Positions 34,165 through 46,301 of a DNA stretch of 64,000 nucleotides are shown here, piece by piece. Numbering within the stretch: position 1 is the first letter of the stretch; the number at the start of each line of letters is the position of its first letter. The translations under genes and the position numbers were made by a program. The DNA comes from Gp6-AA40 sp963772955. GTDB lineage: Bacteria > Acidobacteriota > Vicinamibacteria > Vicinamibacterales > UBA2999. The notes under the pieces are model-generated. The model was not told where the DNA came from and made no database searches. It was given only the letters and a program-made list of their open reading frames with translations. Location of the stretch: positions 1 through 64,000 of the forward strand of contig CAVYZF010000006.1 in assembly GCA_963772955.1 (NCBI GenBank). Reading direction: 5' to 3'.

Positions 34165-35849
34165 CTAGATCGTGATGACCCAGTGCGTTCCCATCTCGGC
34201 GGGAAGCGCTTCGATCAACCGGTCGACGAGACCGGGACCGTACTTGTTGAGGAACGTCACGAAACCAATCTCGCGTTCCTGGGGATGCCCGCTCGGGAAC
34301 GTCTGAGCCCGCGCATGATGGAACTGCCGGCGCAGGGTCTCGTCCCTTCGCTTCGCCGCTTGAACGATCTTGGCGTGCAGCTTCTTCAGATCGTCCTGCA
34401 TCCGCGACAACGTCGAGCGCGCCGCGCCCTCCAGCGTCGCGTCGATTCGGGGCACCTCTCTCGCGAGAGCGTCCATCCGCTGTTCGATCGTGTCGCCGGC
34501 AACCTGGATCGCGGCTTCGACCGACGCCGGGAGCTGAGCGATCAGAAGCTCATTGAGGGTGGCTTCGTCCTGCGCGCGGAGCGTTTCGAGCTGGACGTCG
34601 TGTTTGGAGAGGAAGCGCATCGCGTTGGAATCGACGATGGTCGCGGTGGCGCGCTGCTGAATGAGCGGCATCGGCACATCGAATGACTCGTAGACGCGGC
34701 GAAGCTGGCCGAGATACGCCAGCTCGCTTGGGCCAGCGACATAACAGACCGTCGGGAAGATCGTGTCCTGCACGATCGGTCTCAACAGGACGTTCGGGCT
34801 GAACTCGGCCGGGTTCGTGCGGGTGCGATCAAGCATCGCGCTCTTCGGTTGCGTGCCGTCACCAACCTGGAATCCATCAGGAGTGATCTTGATCGGCTCG
34901 CGACCGGCATTCATGTGAAACAGCGCGAGGCTGCCTTCGTTCGGTGTGACCTGCGCGTGGTATCCACGGGCGGCGAGCGCGGTTCCAGCTTCTGCTGCCA
35001 GGCGTGCGGTGTCCCCGCGTGCTCGATCTCGCGAGCGAATACGTCAGCGACCAGTGGTTTTGCGGCGGGATCGGATGCGTCGAAGACCACGAGGCCGCGA
35101 GGGCCGAGGACGCATTCCAGCCATCGCGCGAACGCATCTGCCATCCCGATGCCCGGCTCGTAACAGCGCCGGAGATCGTCGAGCAGCGCCGGCGTGAACT
35201 CCGTCGCCGGCAGTGTCGTCTGCAACTCGGAGATTGCCTGAGAGATCGAGTCGTTCAACGTCACGCGTGCGACGGGTCCGCCGTGCGCCCCCGGCAGATC
35301 TCCCAGCGCCACGGACCGAGGTGTGTTCTCCGCGTCCATCACACTGCACGACTTCACTTCGTTCCAGTCGTGATCTTCGGCGTCCACCCAGAAGACGGCG
35401 ACGGCCGGCACATTGTGCTCAGCGCGAACGCGCTCGGCGAGTTGAAGGGCGGTCAGCGCTTTCAACAGCGTGAAGAGTGGCCCACCGAACAGTCCTGCCT
35501 GCTGTCCCGTGACGACGGCGACGGAGGTGGGATCTCCAAGGACGGCTGCAGCCGCCTGGGCTATGGGCGGCGCGCCGCGCCGCTGCTGCTGTGCCTGAAG
35601 CAGTCTGACGACGGCATCGCGCTGCCGTCGGTGACGCGCCGCGCGTGCGATGGCGTCACGCCACGCGGCGGCGTCTCTCGGATCGCCGGCAAAAAAGTCA
35701 GCCAGGCGCGCGTAGTCGAACGCGTAGTCGGACGCCAGCCGTCTGATCCACGGGAAGCGACGAATATCGACGGGAAGACGACCGCTCGAGGCTGCCTCCC
35801 CCTGTCCGGTGGCGGGGGACGTGGCGGTCAAACCAGTGTGGGACTGCAC
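34165..35849 (-). CDS. bshC: Bacillithiol biosynthesis cysteine-adding enzyme BshC, one frameshift
   Basis: The N-terminal frame contains VAVVTGQQAGLFGGPLFTLLKALTALQLAERV and VAVFWVDAEDHDWNEVKS, both strongly conserved in BshC; the second frame (from about 34985) has FSPNVLLRPIVQDTIFPTVCYVAGPSELAYLGQLR and the coiled-coil C-terminus ending YGPGLVDRLIEALPAEMGTHWVITI. BshC adds cysteine to GlcN-malate in the last step of bacillithiol synthesis, making the main low-molecular-weight thiol. The joined length is about 560 residues, as expected. It is divergent from carA. Confidence 0.9.
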
Positions 35850-35924
35850 CTTCCGGTACTTTTGCAGAGCGCCGCGCGTAGTGTCAAGAAAACCGGGGTG
35901 TGAATGTTACGATCGGGAGATTCC

Positions 35925-37064
35925 ATGAATGCAACTCTGGCTCTTGAAGACGGTAGCTGGTACCGCGGCGTTGCCGCAGGCGCGTCTGGTGAAACCTCAG
36001 GCGAGGTCGTGTTCAACACCAGCATGACGGGCTACCAGGAAGTCCTGACCGACCCTTCCTACGCCGGCCAAATCGTCACGATGACGGCGCCACAGATTGG
36101 CAACTACGGTGTGACGGCGGGCGATGCCGAATCGGAGACGCCCCACGTTGCCGGTTTCATCATGCGTGAGGCGTCGCCTCTCGCCAGCAACTATCGTGCA
36201 GATGGGACGCTCCGCGAGTACCTGACGCGTCACGGCATCGTGGCCATCGCCGACATCGACACCCGAGCGCTCACGCGCGTATTGCGCTCGGCCGGCGTCA
36301 TGCGTGGTGTCATCGCGACGGGCCAGGTCGATCCGGCGGAGCTCGTCGAGAAAGCGCGCGCGATTCCACAGATGGAAGGCGCCGACCTGGTCAAGGACGT
36401 GACCTGCGACGCTCCGTTCTCGTGGCGCGACCGTGCTTCGCAGTGGGGCGAGCAGGATCACCTCGAGTTCGGTCTTGCCCCGGGACGGCAGGCGTCGCCC
36501 CGCCTCAAGGTCGCGGCGTACGACTTCGGCATCAAGTACAACATCCTGCGGCGGCTCGACGTCTACGGCTGCGACGTTCAGGTGTTTCCCGCGTCGGCAC
36601 CCGCTTCGGATCTCCTGGCCATCGAGCCGGACGGGATTTTCCTGAGCAACGGTCCGGGCGATCCCGCCGCGTTGCCGTACTGCGTGAACAACGTTCGACA
36701 ACTCATGAACGCCGACGTACCGATGTTCGGCATCTGTCTCGGGCATCAGATCATGGGGCTCGCCGTCGGTGGACACACCTACAAGCTGAAGTTCGGGCAC
36801 CGCGGTGCGAATCACCCGGTCAAGGAACTCCAGTCGGGGAAAGTCGAAATCACCTCGCAGAACCACGGCTTCGCGATCGACCCTGATTCACTTCCCGGGG
36901 ACACGACGGTCACGCACCTGAACCTGTACGACAAGACCGTTGAGGGATTCCGGCACGTCACGAAGCCGATGTTCTCGGTGCAGTATCATCCCGAGGCGTC
37001 ACCTGGGCCGCACGACGCCGACTACCTCTTCCAGCAGTTCCTCGAGTCGATGGAACGACGCTGA
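35925..37064 (+). CDS. carA: Carbamoyl-phosphate synthase small subunit (glutaminase)
   Basis: The 379-residue protein has the N-terminal CPSase_sm domain (GEVVFNTSMTGYQEVLTDPSYAGQIV) and a C-terminal glutamine amidotransferase class I domain with the nucleophile Cys in MFGICLGHQIMGLAVGG, plus the catalytic HPE (QYHPEASPGPHD). It takes ammonia from glutamine and passes it to CarB. GGGAGA precedes ATG 35925; an in-frame ATG at 35904 is less likely. The carA and carB genes are split by a palindromic AT-rich element. Confidence 0.95.
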   Translation: MNATLALEDGSWYRGVAAGASGETSGEVVFNTSMTGYQEVLTDPSYAGQIVTMTAPQIGNYGVTAGDAESETPHVAGFIMREASPLASNYRADGTLREYLTRHGIVAIADIDTRALTRVLRSAGVMRGVIATGQVDPAELVEKARAIPQMEGADLVKDVTCDAPFSWRDRASQWGEQDHLEFGLAPGRQASPRLKVAAYDFGIKYNILRRLDVYGCDVQVFPASAPASDLLAIEPDGIFLSNGPGDPAALPYCVNNVRQLMNADVPMFGICLGHQIMGLAVGGHTYKLKFGHRGANHPVKELQSGKVEITSQNHGFAIDPDSLPGDTTVTHLNLYDKTVEGFRHVTKPMFSVQYHPEASPGPHDADYLFQQFLESMERR

Positions 37065-37069
37065 TCTCT

Positions 37070-37203
37070 GTAATTCAACATGCAAGATTCAAAATGCAAA
37101 GCAAATGTCATTCGAAATCGCGGGGCGAATGGCGCGACGATTTCATCCCCACCGTTTCGACGCCGAGATTCGTTTGCATTTTGCATTTTGCATTCTGAAT
37201 TAC
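37070..37203. repeat. AT-rich imperfect palindromic element between carA and carB
   Basis: The left arm (37070-37108, with TTCAAAATGCAAAGCAAATG) and the right arm (37171-37203, with TTTGCATTTTGCATTTTGCA) are imperfect inverted copies; within them CGAAATCG and CGATTTC pair again. Its arms are far more AT-rich than the flanks. It looks like a small non-autonomous hairpin (MITE-like) inserted into the 156-bp gap of an operon. Confidence 0.6.
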
Positions 37204-37220
37204 ACGCGAAGCGTACATAA

Positions 37221-40475
<3,255 letters not shown>

Positions 40476-40494
40476 ACGCACGAGGACTCGCTTC

Positions 40495-41441
40495 ATGCCC
40501 AAACCTCTTCGCCCGGGTCGGATCAGCGAAGGGTGGGTTGTGTGCATTCTTGGCGTCGCGGTCTTCGCGTTCTTCCTGGCCTCTGTGGCGCCGAAGGCGC
40601 AATCGTTTCGTTCGCGCATCGACATCGTCCAGGTCACTGTCACCGTCACTGACTCGGAAGGGCGACTGATTACCGGGCTGACGAAAGACGACTTTCAGAT
40701 CTTCGAAGACGGCAACGCGCAGGACATCACGCAGTTCACGGACGCGCGAGTCCCGGTCAGCCTCGGCGTGCTTCTCGATGCCAGCGACAGCATGCGCGGT
40801 CAGCCGATCGTCGACGCACGTGAGGCGTTCGATCGATTCGTCGGCGAGCTGCTGCTTGGCGAGGACGAAGCCCTGGTCGCCAGCTTCAACCATCGTCCGC
40901 AGGCTCGCGACGACCTGGACGATGCCGCCGTCGCGAACGCGGAATTCGCTCGAGTCGCTGAAGACCATCCGGAGGTACGGCAATCTACGACGCGCTCGCG
41001 AGCACATCGAAGCTGTTCGAGCAGCGGAATCATGTGCGTGCCGCGATGGTGCGTGATCTCGGACGGGGCAGACACGGCCAGCGATCACTCGCTCCTGCAG
41101 GCGCTCGAAGACATTCGCCGCAGCGATGCGCTGGTCTACGCGATTGCGATCGACTCGGTCGATGCGAAGGAGAGCACGCGCGTGAACCCGGAAGCGCTGC
41201 GAGAGATCACGAGTCTCACGGCGGCTACACCGAAGTGGTGCACAGCGCCGCGGATCTCGGTCCGGCGACCGCGCGCATCGCCGATGAATTGAACAAGCAG
41301 TACACGCTCGGCTACGCCTCGTCGCGTCCGCCGGACGGGACGTGGCGATCGATTCGCGTGCGTATCACGAACGGCAAGTACATCGCGCGCGCGCGGCGCG
41401 GCTACTACGCAATTCCGCCCTCGGATCCTCCCCGTCGCTAG
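40495..41441 (+). CDS. VWA-domain secreted protein of acidobacterial type (several frameshifts)
   Basis: A leader with one hydrophobic segment (EGWVVCILGVAVFAFFLASV) is followed by IDIVQVTVTVTDSEGRLITGLTKDDFQIFEDG, a typical start for this family, and by the von Willebrand A fold: SLGVLLDASDSMRG (MIDAS DxSxS) and VVISDGADTASDHSLL. Frameshifts near 40900, 41000, 41050 and 41220 are needed to join these with the C-terminus ELNKQYTLGYASSRPPDGTWRSIRVRITNG. Such proteins bind metal and are thought to be surface adhesins or complex-assembly factors; the exact role is unknown. Confidence 0.7.
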
Positions 41442-41484
41442 CCCCTGACGCCCCCTCGCTGCTGAGACCCGCGCTGCTGAGCAC

Positions 41485-41513
41485 TTGACGACTAAAGAGG
41501 TCGGATATATTCT
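41485..41513 (+). promoter_or_regulatory. Promoter of the iron-uptake operon
   Basis: TTGACG (41485-41490) and TATTCT (41508-41513) are separated by 17 bp; an alternative -10 is TATATT at 41506. The start point would lie near 41520, right in front of the Fur-box-like palindrome. Confidence 0.55.
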
Positions 41514-41526
41514 GTCTCCCTGATTG

Positions 41527-41541
41527 TGAGACTCAGTCTCA
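41527..41541. promoter_or_regulatory. Fur-box-like 7-1-7 operator
   Basis: TGAGACT-C-AGTCTCA is a perfect 7-1-7 palindrome and keeps the fixed bases of the Fur 7-1-7 consensus TGATAAT-N-ATTATCA (T, G, A at the ends, A/T inside). It lies about 59 bp before the PepSY gene and overlaps the predicted start of transcription, which is the place expected for iron-dependent repression. Confidence 0.65.
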
Positions 41542-41599
41542 ATCTCGTGATTCCTACGCCGTTCCCCTCGTGGGCGGCTTTCGTCCCCGGGCGGAGCGC

Positions 41600-42903
41600 A
41601 TGACACTGCGGACCCTCATCTTCTGGCCTCATTTGGTTGCCGGCGTGCTCGCCGGCGTCGTCATCCTGATCATGTCGGTCGACCGGCGTCGCTCCTGACC
41701 TACGAGCGCCAGCTGGTGGCCTGGTCGGACAGCGAGTTCCAGATCCACGCCGCCGGCGGCGGGCGCGACCCGGATGTCGGTCGAGGACCTGCTCACGACC
41801 ATCAGGCGCGATCACCCCGAGCGTCGAGGTCGACGGCCGTCACGTTCAACTCAGACGCCGAGCGCCGCGGTTTCAGTCGCGGCTGACCGTCAGACCGTCT
41901 ACGCGGACGCGTACACAGGGCGAGTCCTCGGTGAGAGGGACCAGGGGATGCGCGCGTTCATGAGCGAGATCCGCGCCTGGCACCGCTGGCTCTCGGTTGA
42001 AGGCGAGGGCAGGCCGGTCGCGCGCGCCATCACCGGTTGGTCGAACGCGGTCTTCCTGTTCATCGTTTGCTCTGGTTTCTACCTCTGGTTTCCGCGCAAG
42101 TGGACGTGGCAGCGCGTTCGGCCAGTTGTCTTGTTCAGCGGCAAGCCTTCGCGGCAAGGCACGCGACTTCAACTGGCACAACGTCATCGGGCTCTGGTCC
42201 TGCGTGCCGCTCTTCATCGTCGTGCTCACGGCGATGCCGATCTCGTTCCCGTGGGCGAACGCGCTCGTCTATCGCGCTGTTGGCGAGGAACCGCCGCAGC
42301 AGGGCGGACGTGGAGGACGCGAAGGCGGCGGTGGTGAAGGTGGCGCGGCAAACGCGCGTGGTCGCGAAGACGGCGCACGCCGCGGCGGCGCTCCCGCGGG
42401 CGACGTAGCGCGCGAAGGTCGTCAGCGTGGCGGCGGCGATCGTGCCGATTCACGTCCCTCTCAGGAGCGAGCGACAGTCGCCGGTCTCAACGCGCTCTGG
42501 ACCGTTGCCGAGAAGCAGGTCCCGGGCTGGCGAACGATCAACGTTCAGGATCCCCGCTTCCGATCGCGCTCCCGTGGTGTTCGCCATCGACAAGGGCGAC
42601 GGCGGCCAGCCGCAGCACCGATCGACGTTGACGCTCAATCGCGCGACCGGGGAGGTCGTGTCGTTCGAGGCCTTTGCCGATCAGGGTCTGGGCCGACGGC
42701 TTCGGAGCATCTCGCGCTTTGCCCATACCGGCGAAGTGCTCGGCCTGCCTGGACAAACCATTGCTGGCCTCGCGACGGCGGGAGCCGTTGTCCTCGTGTG
42801 GACAGGAATTGCGCTTTCACTCCGCCGTTTCCGTGCGTGGGTCGCGCGGCGAAGCAATCGTCAGACCGAGGCTGTCGCAACACGCGACGCCTCTGCAGCC
42901 TAA
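41600..42903 (+). CDS. PepSY-associated TM protein, ferric-reductase-like (at least three frameshifts)
   Basis: ATG 41600 starts MTLRTLIFWPHLVAGVLAGV, the first membrane helix of PepSY-TM (PF03929) proteins. The later frames give RAFMSEIRAWHRWLSVEGEGR, SNAVFLFIVCSGFYLWFPRKW, FNWHNVIGLWSCVPLFIVVLTAMPISF, LNRATGEVVSFEAFADQGLGRRLRSISRFAHTGEVLGLPGQTIAGLATAGAVVLVWTGIALSLRRF: the conserved helices with histidines that may bind heme. Such proteins are encoded beside TonB receptors and are thought to reduce ferric siderophores. Frameshifts are near 41690, 41860, 42130 and 42560. Confidence 0.75.
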
Positions 42904-42920
42904 AGTCCTGGAGACTCCGA

Positions 42921-45476
42921 ATGAAGAATCGTACGTTCGCCTCGAATTCCTCTCGCGCCCGCCGTCGCCGGCGCGGCACGTCGCGTCTCTTTGTGCTCGG
43001 CGCAGCCTTCATGGCATCCACCGTAGTGGGCGGGAAGTTGACGACCCCGTGCACGCTCAGGGCACGCTGCGCGATACGCGCATGGTGAGCAGCCGCGCCT
43101 CGACTTCGAGCGCGATTGGCAGCGTCGACGAGGGGCAGGCCACGCAGGTCGCCACCTTCGACATCCCCGCCGGCCCGATCGGCACTGTCGCGGAACGAGT
43201 TTCGTGTGGCGACGGGCATTCGCATCGTATTTGCCAACGAGGACATCAAGGATCTGCCCTCATCTGGTGTCTCTGGTGTGATGACCGCAGAGCAGGCCCT
43301 CGAACGGCTGCTCGTCGGCACCGGCGTCGGCTACGTGTTCACCGCGCGCGACCTCGTGACGATGGACATTCGGACGTCTGAGTTCGTGGCAGTCTCCGGC
43401 CGCGAGACTCCGACGGTCACGTCGCCGAAGTACACGACGCCGCTCCGTGACGTACCGCAGACGATTGCGCTCATCCCGCGCGCGACGATTGAGCAGCAGG
43501 GAGCAACGACGCTCAGCGAGACGCTCCGCAACGTGCCCGGTATCACGCTTCAGGCGGGCGAGGCCGGCGGCGCGTCGAATACGGCCGGCGACATGTTCAA
43601 CATGCGCGGCTTCAACGCGTCGAACAGTCTTTTCGTCGACGGCGTGCGCGATGACGGGCTGGTCTCGAGAGACGTGTTCAACATCGAGCAGGTCGAGGTG
43701 TTCATGGGACCGACCGGCTCGGACGTGGGCCGCGGCACCGCGGCCGGATACGTCAACATGTCGACGAAAGTGCCACACCTCGGATCGTCAAGCGCCGCGA
43801 CGTTCGCGTACGGCAACGGCGATCGTGGTCGTCGTCACGGCCGACCTCAACTTCGCGAGCTCAGGCAAGCTCGGACAGCTGGTGGGGCAAGTCGGCATTT
43901 CGTCGTGAACGCCTTGTGGCAGGACGGCGGCGTCCCGGGTCGTGACGAGGTCGACCAGCAGAGTCGAGCGGTCGCACCCTCACTCGCGTTCGGTCTCGGT
44001 ACTCCGACCCGGCTGACCGCTTCGGTCGCAGATCCTTCGTCAGGACAACCTGCCGGACTACGGCATTCCCGGCGCCGCGTGGCAGGAAGAGCCGCTGACG
44101 CCGACGACGGTTCAGACACCGGGGCCCGTCGACCAGGCCAACTTCTACGGCAGCCCCTGGTTTCGATCACGACGACGCCGAACAGGACGCCTATACGCTT
44201 GCGACTCGAGCACGACGTCAATCGGCGCTTTACGCTCCGCAACCAGACGCGCTACAACCACGCCAACCGCGACGCGATCATCAGCACGATTCAGAACCCG
44301 GCGGCCTACAACCCGGCCACGAACCAGGTCGCCATCGTGCGTCAGGGCAACATTCGCGAGAACACGATCGCATCGAACCAGACGAGCATGATCGGCCGCT
44401 TTTCGACCGGTCGAACTTCGTCACTCCTCGAGTTTCGGTCTCGAGTTCACACACGAATCGCAGTACGCGCCGACGGTCATCGGAATGGGCACGCGCGGGC
44501 CGGCCGACGTCTTTCATCCCAACATCAATGAGCCGGTGATCGGATACGCGCCTGCCCAATCCGGCGCGTTTACGGACGGCAACACCAACACGGTTTCGGC
44601 GTACTTCTTCGACACGGTTGACCTGGGCAGCCGCTGGCAGGTCGTTGGAGGGGCGCGGTGGGAGCGCTACGACACGGACTTCTTGTCGGAAGATGCCACC
44701 GGTCTCGTCACCGCCGATCTCGAAGACACGGACTCGCTGGTCAGCGGAAAGATCGGCGTGAACTATCGCCTCACGCCGACGGCCAATCTCTACGTGTCCT
44801 ACGGCACGAGTGCGACGCCGCCCGGGAGCGCAAACTTCGCGCTCAGCACGCAGGCGAACAACGCGAACAACCCGAACGTCGAACCGCAGACGATCGGCGA
44901 ACTTCGAGGTCGGCACGAAGTGGGATCTCGCGAGCGGCCAACTCTCGTTGAACGGTGCCGTGTTCAGGACGGACAACAAGAACGTCATCTACACGGCTGA
45001 CGCAACCGCGGTTCCGCCGGTCTTCAACCAGGACGACTCGCAACTGGTCAAGGGCTTCACCTTCGGAGCGCTCGGCCGGATCACGGAGCGTTGGGAAGTC
45101 ATCACAAACTTCGGGTACCTGGACAGCGAGCTGAATACGCAGGGTGCAATCAACAACGGCAATCGCCTCGTGCTGACACCGGAGTTCTCGGGCAGCGTGT
45201 GGACGACGTACGGCTTGGCGATGGGGCTGCGCCTCGGTGGTGGTGTGCGGCAGACGAGCGAGGTGTTCGTGAACGCCGCCAACAACATCACGTCGCCGGG
45301 CTACACGCTCGTCGACGGTTTGGCCGAGTACGAAGTGAACCGCAATCTCACGCTGCGCGTGAACATCTACAACCTGTTCAACGAGACCTACATCCGGAAC
45401 GTCAACAACAACGGCGGGCGCTACAACCCCGGGCTATCCGCGATCTGCCATGGTCAGCACTCAGTTCCAGTTCTAA
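42921..45476 (+). CDS. TonB-dependent siderophore receptor (several frameshifts)
   Basis: GGAG precedes ATG 42921. After the leader an STN domain (FDIPAGPIGTV, GTGVGYVFTARDLVTMDI) is followed by the plug (LRDVPQTIALIPRATIEQQGATTLSETLRNVPGITLQAGEAGG, FNMRGFNASNSLFVDGVRDDG, NIEQVEVFMGPTGSDVGRGTAAGYVNMSTK). The barrel follows with EPVIGYAPAQSGAF, YRLTPTANLYVSYGTSATPPG, KWDLASGQLSLNGAVFRTDN and ends YPRSAMVSTQFQF, the terminal Phe needed for outer-membrane insertion. Several shifts break the barrel. The STN domain suggests it can signal through a sigma/anti-sigma pair, though none is adjacent. It is the catecholate receptor class (Fiu/FepA-like). Confidence 0.85.
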
Positions 45477-45489
45477 GTGGACCTCTGGA

Positions 45490-46170
45490 ATGCTGATTCA
45501 GATCCCGGACGTTCTGACGCCAGAGCAGGTGGCGCATGCGCGCCGCCTGCTCGACTCCGCCGACTGGGTCGACGGTCGAATCACCGCAGGCCACCAGGCC
45601 GTCCTTGTCAAAGACAACGCGCAACTACCGGAGCAGCATCCGGTCGGGCGAGAGCTTGGCGACATCATCATCTCGTCGCTGCAGAAGAACGCGTTGTTTA
45701 TCTCTGCCGCATTGCCGCTGCGAGTGTTCCCGCCGCTCTTCAACAGGTATCGCGGCGGACAGTCGTTCGGCAATCACGTCGACAACGCCATCAGGCAGAC
45801 GACCAACGGCGCGCTTCGCATCCGCACCGATCTGTCGTGCACGCTGTTCCTTGCCGACCCGGAGGAATACGACGGCGGCGAGCTCCTCGTGGAGGACACG
45901 TACGGCGTCCATTCGGTCAAGCTCCCCGCTGGCCACATGGTGCTCTATCCCTCGTCCAGCCTGCACAACGTCACGCCCGTGACGCGAGGCGCGCGGGTCG
46001 CCTCGTTCTTCTGGCTGCAAAGCATGATTCGAGATGATGGGGAACGAACGCTGCTGTTCGACCTGGATACGGCGATTCAGCGATTGACCGTTGACCTTCC
46101 CGACCATCCAGCGGTCGTTCAACTGACGTCGGTGTATCACAACCTCCTCCGGCGCTGGGCTCAGATTTAG
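45490..46170 (+). CDS. Fe(II)/2-oxoglutarate dioxygenase of the PiuC/YbiX type
   Basis: The 226-residue protein has the metal triad H96-x-D98 in FGNHVDNAIRQ and His159 in SLHNVTPVTRGAR, with Arg169 as the likely 2-oxoglutarate ligand. PYSS-LHNVTPVTRG and FNRYRGGQSFGNHVDNAIR are family blocks. PiuC-type proteins are known to be iron-repressed and to lie next to TonB siderophore receptors; they are thought to hydroxylate the receptor or its ligand. It starts 13 bp after the receptor stop. The reading frame is intact. Confidence 0.88.
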   Translation: MLIQIPDVLTPEQVAHARRLLDSADWVDGRITAGHQAVLVKDNAQLPEQHPVGRELGDIIISSLQKNALFISAALPLRVFPPLFNRYRGGQSFGNHVDNAIRQTTNGALRIRTDLSCTLFLADPEEYDGGELLVEDTYGVHSVKLPAGHMVLYPSSSLHNVTPVTRGARVASFFWLQSMIRDDGERTLLFDLDTAIQRLTVDLPDHPAVVQLTSVYHNLLRRWAQI

Positions 46171-46301
46171 GTTGGTTCTCGACTCTGCGAGAACTCCAAC
46201 TCTCGGGCGCAGGATCGCTAGCAAGAACGTCAGTGGGTTGTCCGTAACTTACTGACATGCAGTCATCTCCCGGCTGATGCGCAATTTGCATCGACCGGGA
46301 G

